From positions 11,730,026-11,794,025 of the forward strand of contig NC_053406.1 of the NCBI RefSeq assembly GCF_016859285.1: a DNA stretch of 64,000 nt, in the 5' to 3' direction. The stretch is from Xiphias gladius (lineage: Eukaryota; Chordata; Actinopteri; Istiophoriformes; Xiphiidae). The translations under genes and the position numbers were made by a program. The notes beneath the pieces were generated by a model. The model was not told the DNA's origin and searched no databases. It saw nothing but the letters and a program-made list of their open reading frames with translations. Positions within the stretch are counted from its first letter, which is position 1; every line of letters begins with the position of its first letter. This document shows, one piece after another, positions 25,330 to 37,400 of the stretch.

Positions 25330-25490
25330 CACAGGCTAGCTGTTTCCCCCTGCTTTAAGTCTTTATGCTAAGTTACGCTAACCATGACTGACTCCTTACT
25401 TTACACACTGCCATGAGATCGATCTTCTTGTCTCACTCTCAAAAAGAAAGCTAATAAATGTATTTCCCAAAATGTTAAAGCATTCCTTTG
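25330..25490. repeat. Common percomorph short repeat
   Basis: Contains GGCTAGCTGTTTCCCCCTGC, TCTTTATGCTAAG, GATCGATCTTCTTGTCTCAC and TATTTCCCAAAATGTTAAAG in this order. I recognise this block from many spiny-rayed fish introns and intergenic regions. Non-coding. Confidence 0.6.
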
Positions 25491-26234
25491 TACATTCAGT
25501 ATTTACCTGGCTGAATAGTATATTTCATTGTGAGTGGCAGGGTCTGCCATTTCCACGCTGGTTCCAGATCACCTTCCGGCACACTAACTGGGCTACCCTG
25601 TTTCAGTTTCAAGATTAATATTGCATAAGTGCAGAGGAATTAGCATCCAAATATGCTTAAGGTAACAAAAATAAAATGGCCTATTTCAAAATAATGTATA
25701 TTATATGACTGGATAATAATTATTGATGCATTAAAGTGTTCTTCACTTACTTACTTCATAGACTGCTGAGTAGTTTGTTAATTTCACTGCAGGGATCAAT
25801 AAAGTCCGGTTAAGATTTGCAGCCGGAGATGTGAAAGAATAACAGGCAGCGTCCTGCAGGGTGAGCTGTGTGGTTATTGTTTATTTCTGTATTTATATGA
25901 CATAGTGAAACTGAAAAAAAAGGCACTTTTTGTGTATAGCCTGCTGCTAGGGATAACGCAGATTCTAACTTAATGTTAAAAAGAAAAAGCATTAAACTGA
26001 CAGTAGCATATTACGATGATAAATGGATATCATGAAGCACTACCTTAAAATCTTATACGATTCAGCTGGAAGTGAAACTGGAAAACACTGCAGAAAATTT
26101 TACAGTTAATCATCAAAAAATATTTCAACTAAATCAAAACTAAATACATAAACAAAATACGAAAATAGAACTTTTTACTTTCTCTTTCTGGATAAATTGT
26201 CCTCTGTGAAGGATATTCAGGTGAAACATGAAAT

Positions 26235-26475
26235 TTGTCCTGCTGGACCAAGCACCAGTTGCCGTCCGGTTCCCATGACAACCGGCAGGCCCACACCCAG
26301 GATCCAGTTCTGGGCGGTGAAGCTGAGCCGGAGGTCCAGGTGCAGAACTGCCTCCATCTCTGCAGAGCCCACCGACCGAAGAGGCGGTGTACCACACAGC
26401 CGGCGACTCGGACCGCCTTCCCGATGCATTGTGCAGTGTAGGGGAGCGACGGGACGTCTGAGATCAGCCGCCCAG
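26235..26475. other. Isolated GC-rich island of unknown function
   Basis: About 240 bp much richer in GC and CpG than its flanks. Open frames run through it on both strands: plus 26197-26568, and several on the minus strand, such as one beginning MEAVLHLDLRLSFTAQNW. No family was recognised in any frame and no clear splice signals bound it. It may be a CpG-island promoter, a lone exon, or a fragment of an old gene copy. A (TC/T)-rich stretch follows at about 26550. Confidence 0.35.
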
Positions 26476-27054
26476 AAAAGAAAATGTAGTGATGATGAAG
26501 TAAATGTGCAGCTACGGCGTTCAAAAGTATTGAAGCACCGGGTTGGATTTTTTTTTTTTTCTTTTTAAAAAGGGAAACGAAATAATAGCTTGAAAATAAC
26601 TGATAAAACTGAAAAGCAATGTGTTGTCGGAGCGCAGTCGCCACATGCTACAATAGCTGGTCGGTAAATACGGGTTCAGTGACACAGCCGCAACTTTCCA
26701 TCCACAGGGCAAATAGTCAGATAGTGTTGATTTTGACCTTCAGCTACAGCATCTCCTCATTATTCTAACTGCTGTAATAAACTAGTTAACAGTCTGACCA
26801 CCAAATGTTTTATGTATAAATTACAGACCGTTTCACATTTATGACCAAAGGGTTTAACTAGTTTGATTTAGAGGTAAAAGATAAATATTTCTGTGTTTCT
26901 GAAATGATCCTACTTGAAAATAAAGGCACATGTTCGTGCTGTTCACACATATTACCGACTTAGAGAAAACACCAGGTGTTGCCTGATGTTCGTCCCCGAG
27001 GGACCCGTCAGCCGGCCCGGGAGTGACTGAGACCGTCCTCGTCAGAAAATCTAC

Positions 27055-27190
27055 AGCACTCTACAGGGTTTTAAGCTAAATGCTAACATCACCATGCTAG
27101 CATGCTGATGTGTAGTGGCTATGATGCCCACCGTGCTCACTGTCCGCGTGCCAACATGCTAACATTAGCTAGCCCCATCGAAGCTGTGAC
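27055..27190. repeat. Percomorph repeat with GCTAACATGCTA motifs
   Basis: Carries AAATGCTAACATCACCATGC, TAGCATGCTGATG and AACATGCTAACATTAGCTAG, near-palindromic words typical of a high-copy repeat of spiny-rayed fishes. Related longer copies lie in mmp28 intron 3. Confidence 0.6.
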
Positions 27191-27222
27191 GAAGGCTGAT
27201 GTGAGAAAACCCCGTTCGGGGT

Positions 27223-28804
27223 TACAAAAAGTCACCGGACCGTAAGTACTTGGACGGTTACACGTGTTTTGTTCTTCTTCCTCTGTGCTTCGACACATTC
27301 AATTTGAAATAAAAGAATAAATTGCCAAGTGTCGGCCTTAATTTGAGTTGGTTTACATCATCTAGAAACAGCTGTACAGGAGATACAGCCTTTTGAACAC
27401 GTAGTGTCCAAATACGAGGGGTCCAAAAGTAACTGGACACGCGGCTACTAAATGTTTCTGGGGAAGCTGTGCGTCGTTTCCACATTAGGTCATGCACCAA
27501 AAAAAGCTCGCATGTGGGTCAGAGTTGACTGAGAGTTGATAGTTTCCACTTACATGTAGGAGGAGCTGTCTGTCAGTGTGAGGAGTGAGGGTGTAACCGC
27601 GCAAGTGAAGAGGATGATAATGAGGCTAAAAAAAAATCTAAAACTTATCAAGAGAGATATCAAAGTTAGTTGGTTTGCTAACAGCCACGATGGTTGGTCA
27701 CTTTCTAAAAAAAGCAGGTGTGTACAGGAAAACTAGAAAATGGCAAACTAGACTGATGTACGAATAGACTGAGGAGAACAAGTCTTGAGGATGAGCTGAA
27801 AACCATGTGCGTGGTGAAGAAAAAAACCCCTTTATGACTGCACAGCTAGTCAAAAGTGCTCTCCAGGATATAGGGGGACATGTTTCCTTGTCAGCGATCA
27901 AGAGAAAACTTCCTAAACATAACCGCGGAGGATTCACCACAAATGCAAAACTCCTGGTAAACCTAAAAAAACAGAAAGGCCCGGCTGCAGTTCACAAAAA
28001 CATAAGAAGAAATCAGTAGAGGTTTGGATCAAAGTCCTATGGACTGATGAAACAAGAATCTACCTCTGTCCAAATGATGGAAAGAGGAAAGTGTGGAGAA
28101 AAAAGAAAAGCTCATGACCCAAAGCGTCCACCTCATCTGTGAAACATGGCGGCGGCTCTGTTATGGCCCGGGCATGTACGGCTGCCAACTGAACTAGAAC
28201 ACCGACATTTACTGATGATTTCACTGCTGACAGAAGCAACAGGATGAATGCAGAGGTAGGAGCATTCTAGTAGCTCAGGTTCAATCAAATGCATCAAAGC
28301 TCATTGGACGACATTTCATCACTCAGAGCTTTTCAAGGTGAGGACTGGCCGAGTCAGTCACCTGATCTCAGTCCAACTGAGCAGCGGCCCACTTGGTGAA
28401 GACCAGACTAAAGTCAGAGAGACTCCACAAGAAGCAAGAGCTGAAGGAGGCTGCAGTGAAGCTCTGGTAGAGCATCACAAGGGAAGATACAAAGCGTCTG
28501 CTGATGTCTGTGGGTCAAAGACTTCAGGCAGTCGTAGACTGCAAAGGATTTTCCACAAAATACTAAATATGATGATTTTGTTTGAGATCGTGTATCTGTC
28601 TGTTTACTTTTGAACCCCTAAACTTTGGGAACTATGTCTTTAAAGGGCTATATCTCCCACACAGTTGTTTCTATATTGATGTAAACCTACTCAAATCTGA
28701 GACTTGGTACTTTATTATTTTATTTCAAATGGAATGTGCTAAAGCTCAGAGCCCGAAGAACACGAAAGGGCATTACTGTCTAAACACTTACGGTCTTGAC
28801 TGTA
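27223..28804 (+). mobile_element. Tc1/mariner element with about 200-bp inverted repeats, inactive
   Basis: Left end from 27223 (TACAAAAAGTCACCGGACC) and the reverse complement of the right end (to 28804) share long similarity: ACCGTAAGT..TT.GAC, TTTGAAATAAAA.AATAAA, GTTTACATCA..TAGAAACA and an inner GG.TCAAAAGTAA. This gives inverted repeats of about 200 bp with an outer and an inner direct-repeat motif, the IR/DR layout of Sleeping Beauty-like elements. Between them, plus-strand frames hold transposase pieces: NPFMTAQLVKSAL and SAIKRKLP (DNA-binding region), a WTDETR-like segment near 28040, KHGGGSV near 28145, and SQSPDLSPTE near 28360. These are separated by stops and frameshifts, so no intact transposase exists. 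TA dinucleotides flank both ends, as expected for the family. Confidence 0.85.
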
Positions 28805-29141
28805 CACTTTTCTAAAGTCTTACAATATATATGTCTAGAAATTCATAACATTTGATTTCGTGATTATACAACTATGACAGCCGTTTATGTGAGAATCTTC
28901 CCAGTACGCCTTTTTCATGGCAGATGTTTAGACTTGTCATAACAAGAAAGGCAAACATGTTATTAATATCACCAATGATGACTGATGGTGTTTCAATCAA
29001 GTGTCCCAGTAAGCCAGGTCCAGAGAGCAACAATGAAGTGTAGCCGTCAGTTAGGGTTTATAACTACAGCTGTGCTTTCCTGCCGTGACAATGTCACAAT
29101 GTCTTCTGTGAAAAAGGTCTGTTGGGTCAATCGGGCACACA

Positions 29142-29142
<1 letters not shown>

Positions 29143-29172
<30 letters not shown>
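29143..29172. repeat. (CA)n microsatellite
   Basis: About 30 bp of CA dinucleotide, with related CA-rich bases on each side. Confidence 0.9.
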
Positions 29173-29175
<3 letters not shown>

Positions 29176-29576
29176 CACACAACATTTTTGTGGTCACTAT
29201 AGTCCATGACATGGTATTGACTCATGTTCATTAGACTTACCCTAACCAAACCCATGTCTCAACCCACAATTCAAGGATTTAACTTGCGTGAACTAGCTTT
29301 TTGTCCCTAAGTAGGAGGTGAACCCACCCTAATGACTAACTCTGTGAATGGATTTTTGTCCCCACAGCACGAGTAATGCAAGTACAGACACGTACACAAA
29401 CACATTTGAGCAAGTGCCTGCCGCAAAAAGGTGAAGTCACCACTAGACTTCTGCCAGTGCAAAAGGCACAAAAACCTGTGTGACTGCGTAAAAGTGCTTT
29501 GACAGTCCTCTGTCTAACACTCTGAGGTTCACAGTTTTTGTTAAAAAAAGCAAATGCACCAAGAGATTCTGAATCA

Positions 29577-30173
29577 CAGTGGTGGAAAGTCACATTTGCT
29601 TAATTTACTTAATTATACTTAAGTACAATTTTTTGGACAAATTTTTTCCCTGGCTTCATACTTCTACTCCGCTGCAATTCAGGGGGAAATACTTTAATTT
29701 TGCTCAACTACATTTATTCACTAACTTAACTTACCAGTTACTGTGCAGATTTAGATTAATTATACAAAACAATAGATTATATTTAACTTAATAATAATAC
29801 ATAATATCAATTAAGATAATATTAGACTTTAACGATCCTGCGGGGAAATTCTCAAGCTACTCAGCAATATATGTATAAAGTAATTAATATTAGCTCCATC
29901 TTTACCAGCTGTAACATTAAAATGATGTACAAACCATAAAACAATAATTCGAATCCAATAATATAATAGACGTTTTTTGGAAATGGGTGATTCTACATAA
30001 TGAGTACTTTTACTTTTCGTACTTTAAGTATATTTTGATGCTAAAACTATATAGTTTTACTGAAGTCACGTTTTGAAAACAGGACTTTTACTTGTAAAGG
30101 AGTATTTTCACACTGTGGTATTGCTACTTTTACTTAAGTAAAAGATCTGAGTACAGTACTTCTTCCAATGCTG
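29577..30173. repeat. Non-autonomous element, CAGTGGTGGAA-type ends
   Basis: Starts CAGTGGTGGAAAGT and ends ACTTCTTCCAATGCTG, an imperfect inverted pair. The interior is full of TACTTAAGTA-like words (TTACTTAATTATACTTAAG, CTTCATACTTCTACTCC, AAGTAAAAGATCTGAGTA). No coding frame. I recognise it as a common fish repeat family. A piece like a retroelement tail (about 29820-29870) interrupts it. Confidence 0.65.
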
Positions 30174-30199
30174 CTATCTCGATCAACCCAAACATATAA

Positions 30200-30690
30200 A
30201 CAATATTGTTCAAAGGTTTTAGGCACTTTAGATGTTTAGGTTCTTATCAATCATAGGAGATGTCTGATCGGTCCCAAATTCATTCTGCAGAATGACAACG
30301 ACCCCAATCATAGAGGGTGGCATAAAGAACCATCTTCAGAGACAGAAGATTAAGGAGTCTGCAACAGATGGTGTGGCCCCAACAGTGCCCTGATCTCAAC
30401 ATCGTAGAGTCAGTCTGGAATTACATGAAGAGACAGAAGACACTGGGACAGACTGAATCCACAGAAGAACTGAGGGAAGTTCTCCAAGATAAAAGTGTAC
30501 CAAGGAGAACTGGTGCTGTTTCAAAGGCAAAGGGTGTTCCTGCCAAATATTGATTTGATTTAGGGGTTTTCTGTTTCCTATACTTTGCATGAAGTTAACT
30601 GATAAATAAAAACTATTAATGGGATTATTTTTGAAAGCACCCTCACTTTACTATTAGTGTGTAACACTTTTGCATAGTACTGTATGTGCC
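30200..30690 (+). mobile_element. Internally deleted Tc1-like element
   Basis: The left end has TTCAAAGGTTTTAGGCAC and the right end CACTTTTGCATAGTACTGTA, which match inverted Tc1-type termini (AGTACTGTGCAAAAGT-like). Between them are only the last parts of a transposase: a LQNDNDPN segment near 30290 and CPDLNIVESVWNYMK near 30390. The N-terminal and first catalytic regions are missing, so the copy is deleted and dead. Confidence 0.75.
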
Positions 30691-30716
30691 ATTAAGCATA
30701 CCTTTTAACATAAACA

Positions 30717-30860
30717 TAGTCAAGTCAAGTCACATTTTATTGATATAGCCCGGTATCGAAAACCAAAATTTGCCTCAAGGGGTTTAATAATCTGCACAGC
30801 ATTACAACGCCCCCCTGTCCTTAGACCCTCAAATCAGACAGACAGACTTGCAATAGATGT
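30717..30860. repeat. Fish interspersed repeat (CAAGTCACATTTTATTGATATAGC)
   Basis: Begins with repeated TCAAG, then TTTTATTGATATAGCCCGGT, GCCTCAAGGGGTTTAATAA and TGTCCTTAGACCCTC. This is a short repeat I recognise as abundant in percomorph fish. Non-coding. Confidence 0.6.
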
Positions 30861-31389
30861 CATGTGAACAGAATAGAACATACGTACTGAAACATCCTGA
30901 ATTTCTACCACTACCTGGCCGTGCACATTACAGTTACATCCCCATATACCACAGCAAGTTCAGTGCAGGATTTTCATTCTGCACTGAACTGGGTGGAAAA
31001 CACATTCACCCATCGAAAACACAATGTTAATAGTGGGCCAAAACATTAAAAAAAACATTGACATACTCCTTTACTTCTAGCTTTGTATTTTAAGGAAGAA
31101 CAAGATGAAGATGCCATCAGATGTGACTGAAAAAAGATGAATATTAATGTATTAATGCAGCCTAATACCTATTGTTTTTTTTTTTAGGTTACTCTTTCAT
31201 CTGTGGAACAGTAGATGGCGGTAGTGTGGGTTAGCTTTGGATTGGAGCAACATGTCGAAACAGGTAGAGGAAGAAGGTGCATAAGGGAAGTGCCGCAGTG
31301 AGTTCAGCTCTGTTCTCCGCTGCGTACATGTCGGCCAGGGTTTTTATCAGCTAATCAGAACAAACAGTCTTCATCGATTATTTTTAAAC

Positions 31390-31432
31390 TATATATATAT
31401 ATATATATATACATATATATAATATATATATA
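31390..31432. repeat. (TA)n microsatellite in the taf15 5' UTR
   Basis: About 43 bp of near-perfect TA repeats ending 10 bases before the taf15 start codon. If transcription starts upstream, as the GC-richer sequence near 31200-31340 suggests, the repeat lies in the 5' leader. Confidence 0.85.
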
Positions 31433-31442
31433 ACGGCACAAA

Positions 31443-34400
31443 ATGGCCACTGGTAAGTCAGCATGTCTTCTTATTGTTCATTTCTTTTTTAATTTGTAAG
31501 AACAGGAGAAGTGGGTCGAATAGCACTGTAGCTAAATTAGCCGCTAACCGCGAGGCCAGAAGGAGGGCTCCGTCTATTTAATGGAGGGCCCTCATAAGCA
31601 CAGCTAAATTAGCTTTATCAGGTATTTACTAAACCTGTTTTTTTTCAGTAAGAAGCTAACTTTGTGATCACGCTTTACTGTTTATGGTATCCACAATTAG
31701 GGTACAATAGTGTACGGAAATGTCGCAACCTGAGCAGCAGCCGTGTTGCGGCTAACGTGGCGCAAGGTGCCTGCTAAATGCTTCTTTGTTTACACCGATG
31801 CTATTGTTTCTCCTGCTGAACGAGAGGCATTTTTGCGCTACCTGAACAAACGTAGTTATAGGACAAATTGGCAAGATCGTTGTTTAAATATGGTGTTGTA
31901 CCGCAAACTGTACCGAGGATGGACAGCATTTAAAACGCTAGGGTGGTTGGCTTCGTTTCAACATTTAGCCCAAGCCAAGACCGAATTGACCGCCATTTTT
32001 ACAGGGTTAGCGTGGTGACGGGCCTGTCCCACTTCACTCTCCTACTTCTGGCTTCTAGCCTTCACAACTTCAATAGCTGCTTAGTCACCTTCATCTTTAT
32101 TGCAAAAAAGTTGTAATCCTTCCCGTCCTATTAATAATAAACCACTGTTTTATTTCTCTTTCAGACTCAGGCTACGGTGGTTCTCAAAGGTAATGTATGG
32201 AGGATAACATTTAAAGCCTCGCATTGTATGTATGTTACACCGTCTCACACATTCTTATTCCAAGCGTCTTATCACCAGTGCTGCCAAAATCAATAGAATT
32301 AAAAAATATATGCATATAGCTTATATAAACCGATGCAAACTAAATACAATGCTGCCATAGATTCATCTAGTTAGGCCTTGGGCAATAACTTGAGGTCCCT
32401 CCCCCCTTTTTTTAAAGCCCATAATTTTTGTACATTTCGATAAATTATGTACGCCGAACTCGCTATAAGCAGTTCCTGTATGGCGTGTATCATTGGATGT
32501 ATTGACAACTGTCAGTTAATTACTTTGATACATAAGAAGACTTAAAAATGTCACATGATTCTCAGGCAAATTGTGGACTTATAAATATAGCCTCTTCTGA
32601 GTTTATAGACGTTTATTTGTGATCGACATCAGAGATAAAGATGTCCTGAGAAAGTGTAAGGCACGCTGAATCTAAAAACCATGACAGAAATTGCTGCAGG
32701 CGCTAAGGGCTTTAAAGTAGCCTACATTACTTGCCTCCATGAGCTGTGCATCAGTTGCTGCAACTGTTGATCATGTCAAGCAGCCAAAGGACAATAATTA
32801 ACACTCTGTTGCAGGCACTTGTCCCTTTCACCTCACACAGTATCTTTCTCAGTGTCTCCCCCTGTGCCTCCCTTACAGTTTGCAAACCTCTGGAAAATAT
32901 TAGTCTAACTTTTTGTAGGTGGAAGCTAACGCAATGGTACAAAAGTAGCCCAAAATACTACAACCCAATCCATTAGAGAAAAAGCAGCCGAAGTGAGCAG
33001 GAATCGCCCAACCTGGCAACACTGCATCTAACTGAGCCACATAAGAGTTTTAAATGTACCTAAAACTGAAACCTTAATTACTTTTATCATGTGTCTGTAG
33101 CTATGGATCATATGGCGGTCAGCAGGGCGGACAGGTAAGCCCCCCCCCCCCCACAAACAAAAACAAAACTACAACCTGTTGGCTGTAAGCATTTTCATTT
33201 CAAATCATTTTTTACTTTTGACTATAACTTGTCTAAATGGCCTTTCTGGTTGACAGGGTTATGGACAAGGAAATGGCAGTGGCTCTTATGGGGGACAGAG
33301 TTACAGTGGCTATGGACAGCAAGGTGTGACACAAGGTCCTGTATATCAACATGTAAAACTTATGGAAAAGGGCAATACTTAGTGAACAGTAGAGAACTGT
33401 ACATTACACTGAAACTGCTTTAATTTTTTGTAAATTGACACCTAAAACCTAATCTCTATCAGGCACATCTTGCTTTTTGATTACCTCAAATGGTGGTGTG
33501 TTCAGTTTTTGAAATTTCAGTTGAAGTTAACATTTCTGACGTGTCAGTATCAACAAGTAATTTGTAAGCAGCATTCTTTGATATCCATGTTTAAAATAAT
33601 ATCAGGTAACATGAAGATATTGTGGATTAGAATACTTGCTAAGACCATATAGAAAAGTGACAGCAGAACTCAAGATGCTTTCCTCTCGTGTTTTAGTTTA
33701 GAAAATTTTTTTGGATCAAATTTATTCCATTATATACCATAAGACAACGAATTAAACAGTTGAATGTTTTGAAAGAAATTAGATATTCCTAATTTTTGTT
33801 AACTTTATTTTTTGACTCTATATTTTTACAGACGGTTATGCCCAGTCTCAGCAACAGAGCTATGACAGTTTTGGACAGGAATCATCTGGGTAAGATGCTA
33901 ATATCAGATTATTCAGGGCCCTTCTTACATTTGTCTGTGCAGAGAGATTTTCACAGGCATTCTTTGCCTGTTTAGTATGGCTTAAAAACATTAAGATGTA
34001 GAATATTTATTTCTCAAAATCCCAAAATACATAATTTTAGCATCAAGCAATACCGTACATAGCTATACAGCATACTGTTACACATCTAATAAATCCAGAT
34101 GCGTAATTAGTTTTATAGAAGACTGAAATGACTGTCATGGAAACCAGCAAATCAGTTATGCAATATAGTTTAATTTAGCAAATGACTAATGTTGTCAAAC
34201 GTGTCTTAACTGGCTCAACTCATTGGTGGATTGAAATATTTGGTGTCTCCATTGTGCTAAGTGTAATGATTTTTCTAAAACTACTTCCAGGTATGGCGAC
34301 AAGTCGTCTTATGGACAACAAGCTTCTTTTGGGCAGCAAGGTTCCTATAGCGGCCAGGGGCAAGGAGACAGCTATGGACAGCAAAGCTCCTACAGTGGTC

Positions 34401-37400
34401 AGGGACAGAGTGGCAGCAGCGGGTATGGTAGCCAGGGGCAAGGAGGTGGCAGCTATGGAAGATGGAGTGAAGGTAGGAATAACTGGATCTTAGATCAATA
34501 TGGAGACTACATCATTGTTCTCTAAGGTCCTACGAATGCAACACAAATGTGCTTATTACTAAGTCAGGTTGTGTGTATACTCAGTAAATCTGTCTATGCA
34601 CCAGGTGAAGGTGGTGGTCAGGGTGGGAGGTTTGGACGTGACCACGGGGACCGTTCAGAAGGAGGGGGCTACAGAGGCCGAGGCCGTGGTGGCTATGACC
34701 GTGGCAGTTATGACCGCAGTGGTGGATTTGACCGTGGTGGATACGACCGCGGTGGAAGAGGTGGACCTCCTGGTATGGGGTAAGTTGCACAGTGCCACTG
34801 CCCCCAAGGTACCTCTAAACACTGTGAAATGAGACATGACTTGTTGTCAATCAGCCCATGATCACTCGTCAACTACAAACATCAACATAATTGATATTTC
34901 ACCGCTCATCTGCTTTGTGCTCCAGATCCCCAAGCTCTGGTAGTGTTCATTTTTGGTTGTTTTTTTTTTTTTTTTTTTTTCAAAATCTGATTCATCAGAA
35001 GTTGTCACAGATCACACAGATAATATTCACCACCCCTCTGCATTTTGCTCCAAGTGCTGAAACTTGTCAGATTTTCAGTTTTTGTTTTTTGTTTTGTTTT
35101 TGTTTTTTGTTTTGTTTTTTTAAACCTGATTCACTTGAAGTTTTTACATAAGAGACATGCTGCTTAAAATTGATCAAATGATCGGTACGTTTACATGTAG
35201 GTTTTGGTTGGTTAGATGTTCCACTCATTATCATTGAGGTCTTAAGTAAATGAATGGAGACTGAACATGCCTGGCCAAATAGGAGCTTTAAAGGCGCCAG
35301 AGAACCAATTGTTCAACCATATTATCCCAGACATTGGGACAGGTTTTGTCCATTCTGCAGCAGAACCGCTGAGTTTTTCTATAAACCAGGAAGGGAGACA
35401 TTTTGTCGTTTTCAGAGGCTATATTTAAGTGAAATACTAGTGTATTGAGTTTTACCTAAACAGATGATTCTGTAAGGAGAAAAATGCTGCACCACATCAT
35501 TAAGATTTCTTACACATGAAAAACTTAAACTCCACACTGAGGTGTACACTATGATAAATCTTTTTCACCATTGTAAAAGGGCCCTCTTCCCCTTTTTAGG
35601 ACCTGGAAAAAGTAGTACATCTCAGTTTCGAGGAGAGGTTCTAGCTAAGGCATCCACCTGCCCGTGTTTGAGGAGAATGAAACAATATGTATTTTAAAAT
35701 TTTTGGAGACCGAGGTTGGTATGATGTGAAAGCTTCACATGCTGGGTGACTAGGTAACACCGTGAAGCCGACCGGTATAATGTTTTGTCTACTGTATATT
35801 TGTTGTCCATTTCATATATATCCTTAAACTAGTGAAAGCCTTTTAATGCAAGCAACAGCTTTTCTCTCACAATTTTTAAATTGACCTTGGTCACACAGAG
35901 TAAGGTTTTTTTTTTTGTTTTGTTTTGTTTTGTTTGTTTGTTTTTTTTTTAATTGTGCTTTTATATTTTTATCGAAATTTTATCTCCAGCAGCCAGATTT
36001 TTTTCAACTGCCAGAAACTCAATTTTGGTGTGTTCTTGTGCTCTGAGGACCGCATAATAGTTTTTGAACAATGGAAATGCCACTAAAACGATGCCCTTAG
36101 ACCTTGAGCCACATCTTCAGCTGCTTCACATTCAACAGGTGTCATTCAAGTGTTGTTTATTTGACAATGGCGAACATGTGTGTTGTGTTAACATGGATCT
36201 ACATTTTATACTACAGGTGTTCAGAGTGATTGAACTAAAACTTGGACCTCAGTTTAAGGATCTCATAAACGCACTCAGTGGAAGATTGCTTATCAGTTGC
36301 TACACCCTTCACACCAATTTGGTTTGTCATGTTAAAAAAAACAGAAAAAAAACAAAACACATTCAGCTGGTTTTCCAGCTCTTGGTATCCAATCTGGTCA
36401 TGTTTATATAAAAAAAAAAAAAAAACTACCAAATTTTTTTTGTAGATGGTGACCCAGTGACATGTGATAATTGTCTTCACTCGTCTGCCTGATTGTTCAG
36501 TCAGAGCTGCCTAGTCGTCTGTTTATTGATCTCTAATGTCAAAGACTAACGCATTCCTCGTGTGAGACATTTTCACCATAGTCGCACACCCTGGCAGGAG
36601 TGCATACTGATGGGGATGTAGGGGAGCTTTGAGCTCTCAGTTGGGACAAAGGAAATGCCATCATATCTCCAATTTTTCCTCTGCAGAGGTGGTGACCGTG
36701 GTGGCTACAAAAATTACGGTGGTAAGTGACGAGCATCAGAACTGTGTCGGTGGGGGAAGAAAGAACTTGAGTTAGCAAAAAAGAAAAGAGGGGTATAAAA
36801 AAAAAAACTCAGTGAATGCCACCATTTTCATGTCCAGATCCCAAGGGACTCCACCTATTATTCTTAGCAGGATTTCTCATAAGTGACTTCAGATATGGTA
36901 AAGAACATGGAGCCTGAGTTGTAAAATAATGGTATTGTTGCATGAAGACAAGGGCTGATTGTAAATGAGGTGTTCCCAGGACGAAGAAGGAAAACTTTCT
37001 AAAACTGGAGACATTTTGGTGGTTTTCATTTCTGGTGTAAGCTCAAAAAAGCCCAAAAATTGTTGCAAGGTGTTGGTATGTGATGCAACGGTATGAAAAC
37101 ACTCATCAGAGAGCTGTAAACATGGACTTTAATTTTCTTTGTATCATTATGCATTGGTAGGGATGAAGTTAATAATTATTTGTGTGAAACAGTTCGGACA
37201 GTTTTTAAGGTGCCTCTCTCAAGTGTTCTCTCCCATCCTCTCCTCTGTTTTACAGGCTCTCGAGACTACGGCTCAAGGGATGAACCATGTAAGACTGGCT
37301 TTGAAGTGATCAAAAAGCCCAAATTGAAAAATTGTCCAGTCACTGTAATCTCATATCAGAATTTCAATAACCCCCCCCCCCAATCTCCTCTGATCTTTCA

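Larger units (their letters stand above)
23183..26200. other. por 3' flank, no gene seen
   Basis: The first part is the por 3' UTR. Beyond the polyadenylation signal the DNA is AT-rich with poly-A and poly-T runs and no supportable reading frame. It contains a recognisable fish repeat at about 25330-25490. Confidence 0.6.

Noticed and set aside
26129-26644. 171-codon minus-strand frame over the GC-rich island
   Set aside because: No recognisable domain, and it runs into poly-A/T-coded lysine stretches. Kept only as an unexplained island, not as a gene.
29138-29180. Short CA repeats considered as a CRISPR-like or regulatory array
   Set aside because: Simple dinucleotide microsatellite; no spacer-repeat structure anywhere in the window.
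34220-34837. Several open frames on both strands over the taf15 repeat exons
   Set aside because: Repetitive Gly/Gln/Ser codons leave the other frames open; only the sense frame joins with correct splice phases.
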